64,000 bases of DNA from Paraspadella gotoi (GCA_051294375.1 CM119263.1:8684908-8748907), one strand, 5' to 3'. Shown: positions 23,017 through 37,531, counted from the first letter of the stretch. Notes: generated by a model not told the origin, from the letters alone. Translations and numbers: made by a program.

Positions 23017-23304
23017 GAGAGAGAGAGTAGAGAGGAAGATGGAAAGAGAGATGAGAGAGAGAGAGAGAGAGAACATTTTTTTTTGTTAAATCTTGTCGAA
23101 ATAGTCTGAAACAGCTAAGCTTATCAATTTTCTCTTTCAGCGACGACGGAATGCGAGCGACGCTACTATCAAAGCGCTTCAACTTCCACCTGCACTCGCA
23201 ATGTCTGCCTTCAAGATTTCTGCAACGGAGCGCCATCTATGCGGAATTTATTGCATTTTAATCTCGTAGTCGCAATCTTCACTTCTCTTTTAATTGCAAA
23301 GTGA
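21817..23304 (+). CDS. GPI-anchored Ly6/three-finger (quiver-like) protein with internal insertion, 5' incomplete
   Basis: Five recognised exons: 21817-21936, 22099-22245, 22655-22831, 22900-22947, 23141-23304, all phase 1 and all closing. Exon 1 has the Ly6/UPAR start (LQCIECTGS, DNCYRDP, VTC), like quiver/sleepless proteins (CxxC...C.DP). The last exons supply the rest of the fold (FCQVIVNRN, GCSYAPP, CERRYY, CTRNVCLQDFCNGA) and a C-terminal hydrophobic tail after a Ser/Asn-rich spot (LVVAIFTSLLIAK), typical of a GPI-attachment signal. Between the halves, exons 2 and 3 add 108 residues rich in Gly, Asn, Met, Leu and Ala with no cysteine until FCQV. The signal-peptide exon was not found. In the family, such proteins modulate channels or receptors at the cell surface; the partner here is unknown. 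Confidence 0.82.
22255..22365. repeat. TTTA/TTAA microsatellite in Ly6 gene intron
   Basis: Degenerate TTTA and TTTATTAA units in the intron after the second recognised exon. Confidence 0.9.
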
Positions 23305-23795
23305 AGATTCAACGTAGTAACTACCGAATTTTTATTGAAGGCAGGATATAGCATGTTTATTATCATTTATTTGACATGTTTTGTCATAAAATATTGAATT
23401 AAATCAAGCTGAAATTTGGTTATAGAAATAACGTTGATGATAGATAAGGACTATAGGTTAAGTATAGACTTTTCTACTCTGCATGTTGTAATAGAGGGCA
23501 CTTTAAAAAATAGTGATCATTTGTTGATTTTCTCAGAAATTATACTTTATTAAATAAATGCTGCTACTCTAATTTCTATACTCACGATGTTCTAATCTAA
23601 TAAGAAAAAATAATGAGGTTTAGCAATAATAAATGCAATACAAATTCTGTAACAAAAATAAGAAATAACAAAATGACGTTCTGTAAAAATATGCTATATA
23701 AATGCAAAATATGTTTCAAGTCGCAAGTCTTAATTAATCAATTACAGACCTAGCCCGAATTATCATAGTCGTCATTTGTCAATAAAGAATTGATG
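23305..23795. other. Intergenic between convergent genes
   Basis: AT-rich. It holds the 3' ends of the Ly6 gene (plus) and the four-TM gene (minus). AATAAA-like hexamers occur on both strands (for example TTTATT at 23355 as the minus-strand signal). No other gene seen. Confidence 0.6.
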
Positions 23796-26616
<2,821 letters not shown>

Positions 26617-26711
26617 GGCGAAGTCGCCCGTCGGCGGGGCGGCGGAAGAAGAAGATGGAGAGGAGACGGTGTGGTATTTGGGGTGAGCTGTATTTGGGAG
26701 TTAAAATATTT

Positions 26712-27512
26712 CAGGGTGGTCGCAGGATTGCGCCGACCTAGGAGTGCACCCAATATGCAATAGTATTTCATGCGCATTAAGGCGTAGTGAAAGTTACCTA
26801 CGAAAATTTTAAACGGCAATTATGAACAACAATACCATCAGTGAACTTTAATTTGTAAAAAGATCTAATTTTATGTTTTTTAATTTTTCGCAGTAGGCTA
26901 TATTTATATATAGAATACTATTCCTTATAAAATCGAAAAAATTTAAATAAGGCTTTTTTAAATTTTGTCATGCAGATTTGGAAATTCCTCGTCAAAGTTT
27001 GATAAAAGAAAATATTAAATCATTTTTTAAAAAATTCTCATTAATGGGTTAAAAAGATTTTAAAAAAACTATAATTTAATATATAAAAAGTAATCTCAGC
27101 TTTCAAATTTTATAGTCTTATTCAAGTTTTTGACCCACTTAAATAAAAGGAATTTCAAAATAGTTATTATTCTTTTTTACCAACACTTTTTATGGACGAA
27201 TCCAAATGCAAAAAAAATCTTAGAAAAAACTGTTTTGAAATTTTAAAAATTTATTGCGTTCTTAGTATTTAGTTAATTATGGCCTACTGCTAAAATTGTA
27301 AAATTTATTTTATTAAATTTTTTTTATATAAATGGTTCGATTAGTATAATGTGTGTTCGCTTCCTTACTTGTAGAATTTTAATTTAAAGTTAAATTTGTT
27401 ATTTTACTACGCCTTTTACTGCGCATATGGGATTGCGACCGCAGAATTGCGCCCAAATAGGATGACGTCCACATAAGATTACGGGCGCAATTTTGTAGGC
27501 CTAATACTATGT
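26712..27512. mobile_element. Possible TIR element
   Basis: The left end has GGATTGCGCC and a CGCATTAAGGCGTAGTGAAAG block. The right end has TTACTACGCCTTTTACTGCG and ATTGCGCCCAAATAGG, with GGGCGCAAT beyond. These blocks are partly inverted relative to each other around about 700 bp of AT-rich, gene-free DNA. This fits a degenerate non-autonomous DNA element. No target duplication could be defined. Confidence 0.4.
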
Positions 27513-27539
27513 GGGCGTTTAGAACCCATTAATTCGTCA

Positions 27540-27905
27540 ATCAATCATTCAATATGTCCATCAATCAATCAAATCAATAAAATCAATAAAATCAATAAAA
27601 TCAATAAAATCAATAAAATCAATCAAATCAATCAAATCAATCAAGTCAATTAAATCTATTAAATCAATCAAATCAAATGACATCTATCAAATCAATTGAA
27701 TTAATCAAATCAATTAAATCAATTAAATCAATTAAATCAATTAAATCAATTAAATCAATTAAATCAATTAAATCAATCAAATCAAGTCAAATCAATCAAA
27801 TCATTCAGAGCAATCAAATCAATCAAATCAATCAAATCGATCCTATCAAATCCAATGAAATCTAGTCAATAAGTTCAATCAGTCAATAAGTTCAATCAAT
27901 CAATC
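27540..27905. repeat. AATCA/AAATCAATT tandem repeats
   Basis: Long degenerate AATCAATTA array. It gives a spurious Ser-Ile-Lys repeat frame on the plus strand. It abuts the 3' end of the Ser-rich minus-strand gene, whose last codons (GLID, stop) read into the repeat. Confidence 0.92.
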
Positions 27906-29753
27906 CACCTCTTTTCCCGCTAAGACGTGCCCAAGCGGCAGCCGAGGGGCCAGTCATCGCGATCACGTGAGGAACCAGATGCGTTTTTGGAAACGAGGCT
28001 TCGCTGACGTGGCCATCGTCTTTTTCTTCGTCGACGTCGTCATCGTCGAAAGCGGAATCGGTTTCCGCTTCCGATTTTCGCGCATCAGAAGCGGTTTTCC
28101 GCTTTCGGAAGGATCTTTGTCGAAGAGGATGAACCAGATTCGTTTCTCCAACCTGTGCATCGGAGTTACGAGGCTTTGAATGTCCGCAGCTAGTACGAGG
28201 TGCGCTTGAAGAGCGATTCGGCGACTCGGTCGATCGCGCGGAAGAGCGGAAGCTCCTAGAAGAATCCGCGGATCGATCCGAGGCCGAACGCGGAAGCGTC
28301 GGTGCTCCTTTTCTCGAACAGAGGTTCCGGGTAGAAAGTCGGCCCTCAGTCGACGAAGCGTTGCGTCGAGACGCTTCGGATGAAATCTCCGAAGATGGCG
28401 GGCGATTCGCCTGACGGGAATCTTGAGTGTTGGTAACAAATTGACAGAAGGAAGGTAATTTGGAAGAAGGTTGCCCATCGTCGAGGGTCTTGGACAACGT
28501 GGATGAGCCGTTTGGGCTGGAGATTGTGGAGAGCATCGTTGAGGACTCGTCCATATGGCGAGGGGCGAATCTCCGAAGAGTCGTCGCGGACGAAGGCATT
28601 CTTGGCGATCCCGACTGAAGAACGATTTGGAGAGTCGACGTTTGACGATCTCGAGATGTCGGCTTCATGGACTGAACGCTGGAAGGTGGTGCTAAGGAAG
28701 GAGGAAGATCGGAATTGAGAGGAGAAAAGTTGCCGCAGTCGATAGATGGAATTGGCGAGTCGCTGCATTCGAGAGGGTGGTGACCGTTGAAGCCGTTGAT
28801 GTGGTGGGCGAAACTGCTCTGCCCTTCTCTGCTCTGAGTTTCTAGTTTGATCCGGTGATGCGTTGATGTCGTTGTTGCTGGAGTAGTTGGGACGATTGCT
28901 GTTTCCCTGGAGATCTTCGGTGAAAGGAATGAGGTCATCTTTTGCCGAAGGCAAGAGTCTTGGGTTGGATGGAAGGGTTGGGTCAGCGAAGAATGATGAG
29001 ATGCCAAGAATTGTTGGGCTGTCAAGGATTGTTGATTTGGCTGAGGAGGTCGGTTCGGTAGGGACATCTGGCGCGGCAGAGTCAGTTCAGCAATATTATC
29101 CGTGTGTTCGAAGCTGGAGTTCTATTAAAAAGAGTGATGAAGATTTAAAATAACAAAAGCCTCAGAGTCGATCGAAACGCGATTCATTTCAAACCGGAAT
29201 TTCTTCCTCTAGGGGGCGTGGCTCCGAAGAGGATTCGTCCTGAGAGATCGGCGTCGCCGCCAGACCTAATTCGGTGGAGCTGGAGACGATTGTGCAGCCG
29301 GACTCGGTCGAAGAGTCGGAGGAAGTTAAGCTATCGATGAGACGATTCACTGAGCTCCTGTGAAGTGTGAAGGGGTGTTGGTGGTGAAGGTGGGTAATAC
29401 AGTGTGTTTCAATGGTAATTATGTCCCAAAGACATGACAGTGAACCATGTGTGATCAATGATCATAAAGACATATACAAGAGCAAAACTAAATCAGGAAA
29501 AAGAAAAAATAAATAATGATGATTCATTATCAAGGTGACCGAAATATCTCTACCCATATTCCATAGACTCACAAATCAAATATCTCTTCCTCTCTTCCTC
29601 GTTCTCCTCTTCCTCCTCCTCCTCCTCCTCCTCCTCCGGCGATAGTGACCACTTCGTCCAAATTCTGCGTCGTCGTCTCTTGTCGTCGCTGGCGTCGAAG
29701 TTGGCGCAGTTGGCGGCGTTTGAGACGGAGCGGCGCTTTGGCGTTGTCGTCAG
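27892..29753 (-). CDS. Ser-rich protein of unknown function (three 3' exons)
   Basis: Exons 29753-29573, 29357-29195 and 29121-27892 join in phase (phase 2 at GTGAGT, then phase 0), giving about 522 codons plus an incomplete 5' end. The first exon reads ADDNAKAPLRL, a basic Arg/Gln stretch, a Gly run and EIFD. The second is Ser-rich and acidic (SLTSSDSSTESG). The 410-codon last exon is rich in Ser, Pro, Thr and Arg with many RSxS-type motifs, an acidic DDDDVDEEKDD block and a basic RQRSFRKRK block near the end. No known domain, signal peptide or membrane segment is evident. It looks intrinsically disordered, perhaps a phosphorylated regulatory or cytoskeletal protein, but the function is unknown. 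Only these frames keep the exons open together. Confidence 0.68.
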
Positions 29754-30134
29754 CTGAGAGACAACGAGTGAGAAAAATAAAGACAGAGTCAGAGAGACGT
29801 AGTTTAATTAAGTAAAAGTTGACTTGGAAGAAATATCGAAGAAATCCACTCGATTGGTGTCTTTTTGTAGCATAATTTAAAATTAAAATAAATTTCAAAT
29901 CAAAAACTGGATTGGCGCCGAGTAATCATCCTATAAAAAAAGCATCTCGATTGTCAGACGATGAGGGAAATTTTTCTTTTAAAAATTCCTTTTGAAAATT
30001 GTTAATTTCGTTAATTTTCATTTGGTCGTATTTTCAAAGAATATCGAGGAATATTTTAAATCTTCAAAATAATTTTAAAATTAAATGTATCATCCATACC
30101 GCGTATAAATTTTTTAGAAAAAACGGATCGCCGC

Positions 30135-30289
30135 NNNNNNNNNNNNNNNNNNNNNNNNNNNNNNNNNNNNNNNNNNNNNNNNNNNNNNNNNNNNNNNNNN
30201 NNNNNNNNNNNNNNNNNNNNNNNNNNNNNNNNNNNNNNNNNNNNNNNNNNNNNNNNNNNNNNNNNNNNNNNNNNNNNNNNNNNNNNNNN
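30135..30289. other. Assembly gap (155 N)
   Basis: Gap inside or next to the 5' part of the Ser-rich gene. Confidence 0.99.
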
Positions 30290-30396
30290 AACGCCTGTAA
30301 TCCGAGCGGGAACAGTAAGGAGCAGGAAAAAGTTCCTTTTTTCTCTCTTCTCTCTCCTCTTCTCCCGCCCCCTCTTCCTCCTCCTTTCCTCCCAAC

Positions 30397-30563
30397 CGGC
30401 TTCTGATGGAGACGTCGACGAACGAATCCCGTCGAACCAAAGAGTCTCGCTTCGTTTCCATGGAAACGGCGCCGGCGACGTTGAAGGCGACGACGGCGCC
30501 GTCGAGGTCCGAGTCGGGGTCGGTCGCGCAAACGACGCCGCTGGTTTTCGTGGAAACGGTCAT
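30397..30563 (-). CDS. Candidate 5' exon of the Ser-rich gene
   Basis: An ATG-initiated frame (MTVSTKTSGVV, then DPDSDLDGAVVAFNVAGAV, ending in VSIRS) runs to a GT donor in phase 2. The next known exon (29753) needs phase 1, so an unseen exon, perhaps in the N gap at 30135-30289, would be required. GC-rich composition resembles coding exons nearby. Alternative frames are also open, so the frame is uncertain. Confidence 0.35.
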
Positions 30564-30672
30564 CGGGGAAAACGGTCTTGGGTTTGAAGAAGAGAGTAGA
30601 AGAAAAATAAATCATTTAGGACTTGTCAAAATATTTTTAAAAAATATTGAAACAAATAGTGGGAACAAAAAA

Positions 30673-30839
30673 NNNNNNNNNNNNNNNNNNNNNNNNNNNN
30701 NNNNNNNNNNNNNNNNNNNNNNNNNNNNNNNNNNNNNNNNNNNNNNNNNNNNNNNNNNNNNNNNNNNNNNNNNNNNNNNNNNNNNNNNNNNNNNNNNNNN
30801 NNNNNNNNNNNNNNNNNNNNNNNNNNNNNNNNNNNNNNN
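30673..30839. other. Assembly gap (167 N)
   Basis: Ends in a GA microsatellite, so probably repeat-filled. Confidence 0.99.
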
Positions 30840-30928
30840 GAGAGAGAGAGAGAGAGAAATAATCGATATTGTAATTGAAAACATAGGTTTATTTTAAGTA
30901 CGTAGTTAGAAACCGCTATCTAGATTAA

Positions 30929-31234
30929 NNNNNNNNNNNNNNNNNNNNNNNNNNNNNNNNNNNNNNNNNNNNNNNNNNNNNNNNNNNNNNNNNNNNNNNN
31001 NNNNNNNNNNNNNNNNNNNNNNNNNNNNNNNNNNNNNNNNNNNNNNNNNNNNNNNNNNNNNNNNNNNNNNNNNNNNNNNNNNNNNNNNNNNNNNNNNNNN
31101 NNNNNNNNNNNNNNNNNNNNNNNNNNNNNNNNNNNNNNNNNNNNNNNNNNNNNNNNNNNNNNNNNNNNNNNNNNNNNNNNNNNNNNNNNNNNNNNNNNNN
31201 NNNNNNNNNNNNNNNNNNNNNNNNNNNNNNNNNN
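30929..31234. other. Assembly gap (306 N)
   Basis: Followed directly by GAGAGA; probably a long GA microsatellite. Confidence 0.99.
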
Positions 31235-31269
<35 letters not shown>

Positions 31270-32021
31270 GGGTTCGATCTGTTTATTCGGCTTTCTTCTA
31301 TCTCTTTCACAAATCAGAATACCGGTAGAAGTTAATGGTCTTCACTTCAGTAGAAGAATAAATAAGAGAAAAAGTTGCAATCCGTTTCTTTAAAAAAATA
31401 ATGATTAAGCGAAACATTATGCTCAGTTTTATGTTCCAGAAGTAGCGAGTATAACACTTTAAGAATAAGTTATGCGAGATGAGAGTAGAAAATTTGGTTA
31501 AAGAAAATGATAAACTAACGAACAGATAAATCAATATCGGATAATACACTATGATAGGATTGAAAACGTTGCAGGGTTAAACGCGGCTCATCCAGATCGG
31601 ATAAAGAACAAAGAACCCGGTACTTTGATAAACTCCAGTTACTCAGAATGTTTCCGCAAGAAAATGATGTCCAGAACAAAATTTTTTTTGTTTTCATGTT
31701 TTCACTGTTTTTTCCATGCGCGTTTTCTTCCGCAATGAACAAAAAAGTAGCTTCACTTCGGTATAAAGGCGTAAGGTTTTCATTTATTAGGTCCAAAAGG
31801 AGCCGTTACGAGAGAAAGAGGGAGAGAGAGAAGAGCGAGATGAGAGAGAGGATGAGAGAGGGAGAGAGAGAGGAGAGTGAGAGAAGAGAGAGAGATGAGA
31901 GAGGCTAGAGCTTTTTTATCACGGCGATTTTGAAAGAAAAATAAAGTTTTGTTTTCGATTCTTGCCAAAAAGTGAGAGTCGAGTTTCGGTTTTAACGAAG
32001 TTTCAAAGTTGAGAGAGAGAT

Positions 32022-32067
<46 letters not shown>

Positions 32068-32740
32068 GATGAGAGAGAGAGGAGAGATGAGAGAGATAGA
32101 GAGAGAGAGAGAGAGAGCTTTCGTAACTTTCGGGAGTGAGGCCATAATAGGTGTGGTGAGATCGATGCCGCGATGAGAAAGGAACACAAGAAGGGCATGT
32201 GGTTAAGAGGACAGCTAGGTTTAGAAGAGTGCGGTATAGTGATCGGAGTGGTTATGCGGTCAGTTTGTTACGGGTCACGGTGGTCAATTAGGATCCATGG
32301 ACGTGGTGGCTTCGACCGTGCGAAGATTTTAATGTTCGTTTATGCTGCGAATTGAGTTGGTACATTTTACATTGACTGCATATTGTGCATTTTATGCATA
32401 TAGCGCATAAGCCATAACTTTTATTTTTAGAACTTAAAAACACCAGTTTCAGTAAAGAAACGTCTTGGGACGGCCCGATCTTTTCACAACGTCGTGTGAA
32501 GCCATTTTTTACATTTATGTCTTGGTGAAAGAGTGGCTGCAGGTACAAAATGGTGAAACTGTCTTAAATTGTGATTTAAAGGATCGAGTTGTTGTCAGGA
32601 AAAAAGAGATGAGAGAAAGGAATAGAAAGAGCAAGGGAAAAGAGAAGAGAGAAATAGATAAATTCGAGAGACCAAAAATAACGATTGTTTTCGATAAATT
32701 TTGGGAGCAGAAAGACAGGGGAGTCGAAGAGAGAGAGAGA

Positions 32741-32775
<35 letters not shown>

Positions 32776-34412
32776 GGCGGGGAGGAAAGTGAGATAGTAG
32801 GAGAGGGGGAGAAGGAGAGAGAGAGGATAACCTAAAATAAAATTATGATGGATAACTAATGAATGCTTTCGAGGGCATAGGCAGCACTTAAAATCGGGCG
32901 GGGACTGGAGGACGACTCCTAATTTAAAATGATTTTGACTTGTAGAGTCGTGCACTCTCTTTGGCTTGGGCCGAGTTGACTTCGAAACCTGTCCAACGCC
33001 CTCCACCGTTAAAAGCTCAAGGAATGGCAGCTTTACTTTTTCGTCCAGGGTCTCCAAATCATAACAAGGAAAAGTCGAAGACTGGTGTGGATCGATAGAT
33101 TGGTTTTGGTATTTAAACTATCGATGTAAATCTGATCTTTATTGGGGACAGTTTTTAGGAATTTTTAAAAAAATAAATTGTTGTAATTACACATTCAATA
33201 AAATATTTACCGTATTTAAATGAAGGATATATTTTTAAGAAGATTCATTAGCCATTGTTCCACAGAAAAATCTTTTTTTTAAAACCTAAACAATTTTTAG
33301 AGTCTCCTTTCTGTTGTGTTCTGTTCTGCAAAGTCATTAATTGATATGGTCTTAGGTAAACAAATCTTATAGATATAAAATTTGTACAACTATTATAAAA
33401 ATTATCCATTCATTTAATAAATAAGCTTCCTTGCCCCTGACTTTGGACAGGCTTTGGTGGTTAATAAAGATAATAACTTAGCAGGTCCTTTTAATCAAGA
33501 CTCTCTCACTGTTTCGTTAATTCACTCCCAGAGTATCTGGCTTCCCTATCAATGAATATTATGCTAAAAGGAGAAAGAATATTTATTAAATGAATTTCTT
33601 ATACAAACTAATCAAGAATTTTGTTTAAATCTTCACCCTATCGACCTCAACCTAATTTACAGGTTCCTGTTGACAACGACTGTTCTTTTGATTGAAAACT
33701 TAACAAAAATCCTCCAGTTGGTATTTTTATATTAAGTTATCCTCAAATGAGATTATTATTATTAATATTATTATTAAAAATACAATCTAAAATAAATAGT
33801 TCTCCTAGTTATATTATTAGTACTTATAAGTTTTTTTTATTTTAATCAGGAAACATGGCCATCAAATTTTGTCAACAACGACTTCGTCTGCTATTTATGA
33901 TAGATGCAAAGGAAGAGCAGCAAAAAGCTGCTGATGAAAGTGATTCTACTCCGGCTTGAAAATCTTTTGAAATGGAATCACGAACTCTGTACCCGAATAA
34001 ATACAGTTTATTATTATTTTATACCAACTTTTCAACTATTTTTACATTTCGATTCTGGAAACAATATCGACCAGTTCGTTTTCGAGAAGCCATTGTCACC
34101 TTGCTCCATCAAACTCTAAAAAAAAACATCGAACATTATTCCATGAAAGTTAACTTTTCATCTCCCGCTTTTGTCTTTTAAGATTTCATGTGCATTTCAG
34201 CGCTATTCTTCTCTACTGTAAAAAAACAAATAAAATCATTCATTCCCAAAACGAACGTCTTGAAGTTCGGATTTTAAAAACTAGTACATACTCATAGTTA
34301 ACTCATAATAAGGCGCTGCAAAGTCTTAATAATTTTTAACCTTTCTTGTTTCCTTTCGAAGATAAATGAATAACGACGATTGCTAAGCATTACTTATCTC
34401 CAATCATCTGAA
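31235..34412. other. Gene-poor stretch with GA microsatellites
   Basis: Interrupted GA/GAGAGAG tracts at 31235-31268, 31810-31905, 32010-32117 and 32730-32772. Between them is AT-rich, non-repetitive DNA. A minus-strand frame at 33057-32515 begins METLDEKVKLPFLELL but runs into the GA tract as a Ser/Leu repeat and has no splice partner. A 34-codon ORF at 33855 (MAIKFCQQRL start) follows an acceptor-like CAG and might be a stray exon. No gene can be supported. Confidence 0.5.
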
Positions 34413-35627
34413 ATGGAATCAAAACAAAATTTAACTTCAATTCCACAATACTTTTTGAAATGCGGAATAAATGACGTAGTTAAAGTACATTTGTGTGCTT
34501 TTTGCGATTATGTAGCTTTGAATGCGGAAAATCTTCAACATCACAATAAAAAGTGTTCTAAAAAGTTAACAGAAGATGAACAAAAATTTGCTTGTAAGAT
34601 GTGCAACTTTAGTACTCTGTATAGAAGAAATTTAAAAACACACGAATTGACTCATCAATCTGAATCGGTTAAAAATTTAGAAAAAAAATTTGTTTGTAAT
34701 ATTTGCGATTACAAAACATGTCGCAAAGGTGATTTTGATAAACATTATGAAAGGCACAAACCTAAATCAGAAAGAAGCTTCCCATGCCCTCTTTGTAAGT
34801 TTGCTTCAAACAGCTTATCCCAGTTATTTAATCATAAAAAGAAAACCCATGAAAACGAAAAAATAAGAAAATATCATGTATGCAAAATTTGTAATTATAA
34901 AACCGAATTTCCTAAGAATCTTCGAATACATCTTAACTTACATGGCCTCAATGATATTACCGATACCAAAAAGAGTTTATCTTGCAATGTTTGCGATTTT
35001 AAAACTTTTTATAAGCGAAACTTTAAAATACACTTAGAAACTCATAATCCAGAAAAAAAATTTATTTGCTCAACCTGTAACTTTGCTTCTGCGTCCGAAT
35101 TTCTTTTAAAGAAGCATGAAAAAATACACAATAAAGTGCATAATTGTAATAAGTGTGCTTTTAAAACAGCATATCAGAGTCATCTTAAAAAGCATTTGGA
35201 ATTGCATGAACCTAAAAATGTTATCGAATTAAAGAAGAAACACTTTTGCAATAGTTGTAATTTTAAAACAAGACATATTGGAAATCTTAAAACGCATCAA
35301 AGAACTCATGAAGCTGACCCGGTAAAAAATATAAGGAAAAGACATAGTTGCAAAGATTGTGATTATAAAACAGAACGTTTGAGTGATCTTAAAAAACATT
35401 ATAAAAGTCATAAACCAAAGGTGAAAAAATCAAAGAAAAGTTTGAAAACAGTCGAAAAAATTAATGACATTTATCCTAACAAAAACCTTGAAATTTGTGG
35501 ACAAGCGACAATTAAAGTTGATACTTCTAATCTAATTAAGCAGGAAGAAACTTTTGAAATATTAGAAACGGATGTCAATAATTCTGTTTATGGTTTTCCA
35601 ATAAAAAAAGAGGAATATCGAAACTGA
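34413..35627 (+). CDS. C2H2 zinc-finger protein, ten fingers
   Basis: Single uninterrupted ORF of 404 aa from the ATG at 34413 (MESKQNLT). Ten C2H2-type fingers occupy about residues 25-333. The first is degenerate, ending HNKKC instead of HxxxH. Each has the form CxxCxFKTxxxxxLKxHxxxH (the FKT/YKT after the second Cys is a family hallmark seen also in the zinc-finger gene 4.4 kb downstream). Linkers are long and lysine-rich rather than TGEKP. The C-terminal tail holds two SUMO-type motifs, IKQEE and IKKEE. It is likely a nuclear sequence-specific DNA-binding repressor; the target is unknown. It is AT-rich with A-ending codons. Translated sequence upstream of the ATG has no domain. Confidence 0.9.
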   Translation: MESKQNLTSIPQYFLKCGINDVVKVHLCAFCDYVALNAENLQHHNKKCSKKLTEDEQKFACKMCNFSTLYRRNLKTHELTHQSESVKNLEKKFVCNICDYKTCRKGDFDKHYERHKPKSERSFPCPLCKFASNSLSQLFNHKKKTHENEKIRKYHVCKICNYKTEFPKNLRIHLNLHGLNDITDTKKSLSCNVCDFKTFYKRNFKIHLETHNPEKKFICSTCNFASASEFLLKKHEKIHNKVHNCNKCAFKTAYQSHLKKHLELHEPKNVIELKKKHFCNSCNFKTRHIGNLKTHQRTHEADPVKNIRKRHSCKDCDYKTERLSDLKKHYKSHKPKVKKSKKSLKTVEKINDIYPNKNLEICGQATIKVDTSNLIKQEETFEILETDVNNSVYGFPIKKEEYRN

Positions 35628-36677
35628 TGGTTTATAATTTATTTGGAAATATGTAAGGATGCCATTTTTTAAAAAAGTTATTTCATTGGTTATGAACCAA
35701 ACTTCATAAAAAAATTAATCTGAAGCGATCATTTCATGTTGAATGCATTTTCATTTTTTATTTTATTTTATCTCAGGTTTTTTTTAAATCTTAAACTATT
35801 TTTGCTACCCCCCGTTTTCAAACGCAGAAGACCATGGAATAAACATTTTTACCTTTATAAAATTCCCAGTGTGCCAAACAATAGTTTTTTTAATAGTGAG
35901 CAATATTTGGTTATTTTTTTTTTAAATATCGTGTTTCACCCTGACCTTTTTAAAATACAAAAACGGTGACAGTACTTCAATATAAATTATTTATGTATTT
36001 GGAATTCCAAAATTTTTTTATAAAGGAGTTAATGTTGCGCAGTTAAAAACGCACAATTTTTATCCAGTTATAGTATGGTAAGGATAATTTGACATGGAGT
36101 GTCTGTAAACAGTCTAGATATATATTAAGGGTATTTAAGTTAATGCATTTCAAATGATTGCTTTTACATACAAGCTCTTTGGATTTTGTATCTACTGTGA
36201 TAATTGCAACTAGTAATTTCATAGCTTTCACAATTCGTAAATAGTCAATCAAGCTGTTAACTGTTTAATAACAGTAGGTGATCGAAAACTGTTTTATAAA
36301 AACAAGATGTTTATCATTATTGTATAGGTTAATTTTTTATGATTTATGGTAGTATATTTATGATACGTTTCAAGATAATTTTACCATTGCTTTGTGCATG
36401 AAAAATTAAAAATTTTAAGTATATTTTGTCCTAGTTTTTCAATTTTGTATTTACATTGTGGGGTCAGTAATCATGCACTTGTTTGTCGGTTGATTTTGTC
36501 CAACTTATTTTTCAAATCTTCATAACTCTGGTAAAACTGCATAAATTTAGGTAATACTTGATAGAAAGGAGCAAGCATATCATGAGATTTTTGTGCATAT
36601 GTTTCATACAATGTGCAGTAACATGACCCCTTTAGAATTGTGGTTACATTATCTTAAATGCGGCATAATTTATGTAT
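35628..36677. other. Intergenic AT-rich DNA, no gene seen
   Basis: No open frame with coding character. The 3' UTR of the zinc-finger gene probably occupies the first few hundred bases. Confidence 0.6.
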
Positions 36678-36681
36678 ATAC

Positions 36682-36910
36682 TGTGGTGGACTAAAATCCA
36701 CCAACCGTTCATCAGCGGCCATTGGTGCCGGAGGCAAGTCATTCGCCTCCCAACCCAAAGGTCCGGGGTTCTAGCCCGGTGGTCGCCTAGCAGTTAAGAG
36801 GGACGGGGCGCTTAACCCGCCTAACACGGTGCTACAGCCTGATCCGAAGCTCAGGGACTGCTTACATTGAATGGTTCTGTCACTAACACTTAACAATTAT
36901 CACTGTCTCA
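36682..36910 (+). repeat. 5' LTR
   Basis: 229 bp. It contains CCGGGGTTCTAGCCCGG and GGTCGCCTAGCAGTTAAGAG, which look like tRNA B- and A-box sequences in reversed order. Confidence 0.85.
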
Positions 36911-36960
36911 TTGGTGAGCTCGACTTCCAAACACAACAGCAACAACAACACTTTCAGGCG

Positions 36961-37531
36961 NNNNNNNNNNNNNNNNNNNNNNNNNNNNNNNNNNNNNNNN
37001 NNNNNNNNNNNNNNNNNNNNNNNNNNNNNNNNNNNNNNNNNNNNNNNNNNNNNNNNNNNNNNNNNNNNNNNNNNNNNNNNNNNNNNNNNNNNNNNNNNNN
37101 NNNNNNNNNNNNNNNNNNNNNNNNNNNNNNNNNNNNNNNNNNNNNNNNNNNNNNNNNNNNNNNNNNNNNNNNNNNNNNNNNNNNNNNNNNNNNNNNNNNN
37201 NNNNNNNNNNNNNNNNNNNNNNNNNNNNNNNNNNNNNNNNNNNNNNNNNNNNNNNNNNNNNNNNNNNNNNNNNNNNNNNNNNNNNNNNNNNNNNNNNNNN
37301 NNNNNNNNNNNNNNNNNNNNNNNNNNNNNNNNNNNNNNNNNNNNNNNNNNNNNNNNNNNNNNNNNNNNNNNNNNNNNNNNNNNNNNNNNNNNNNNNNNNN
37401 NNNNNNNNNNNNNNNNNNNNNNNNNNNNNNNNNNNNNNNNNNNNNNNNNNNNNNNNNNNNNNNNNNNNNNNNNNNNNNNNNNNNNNNNNNNNNNNNNNNN
37501 NNNNNNNNNNNNNNNNNNNNNNNNNNNNNNN
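36961..37531. other. Assembly gap (571 N)
   Basis: Gap inside the LTR element. Confidence 0.99.

Noticed and set aside
27677-27865. Ser-Ile-Lys repeat protein
   Set aside because: AATCAATTA tandem array read in frame; no coding evidence.
28346-28954. Second long minus-strand frame overlapping the Ser-rich exon
   Set aside because: A shifted reading of the same exon; it does not connect in phase with the upstream exons, whereas the chosen frame does.
33855-33959. 34-codon ORF beginning MAIKFCQQRL after an acceptor-like CAG
   Set aside because: Too short, with no downstream donor in phase to the zinc-finger gene; mentioned only as a possible stray exon.
36740-36830. tRNA gene in the LTR
   Set aside because: A- and B-box-like motifs are in the wrong order and no cloverleaf can be folded; the segment is repeated in both LTRs.
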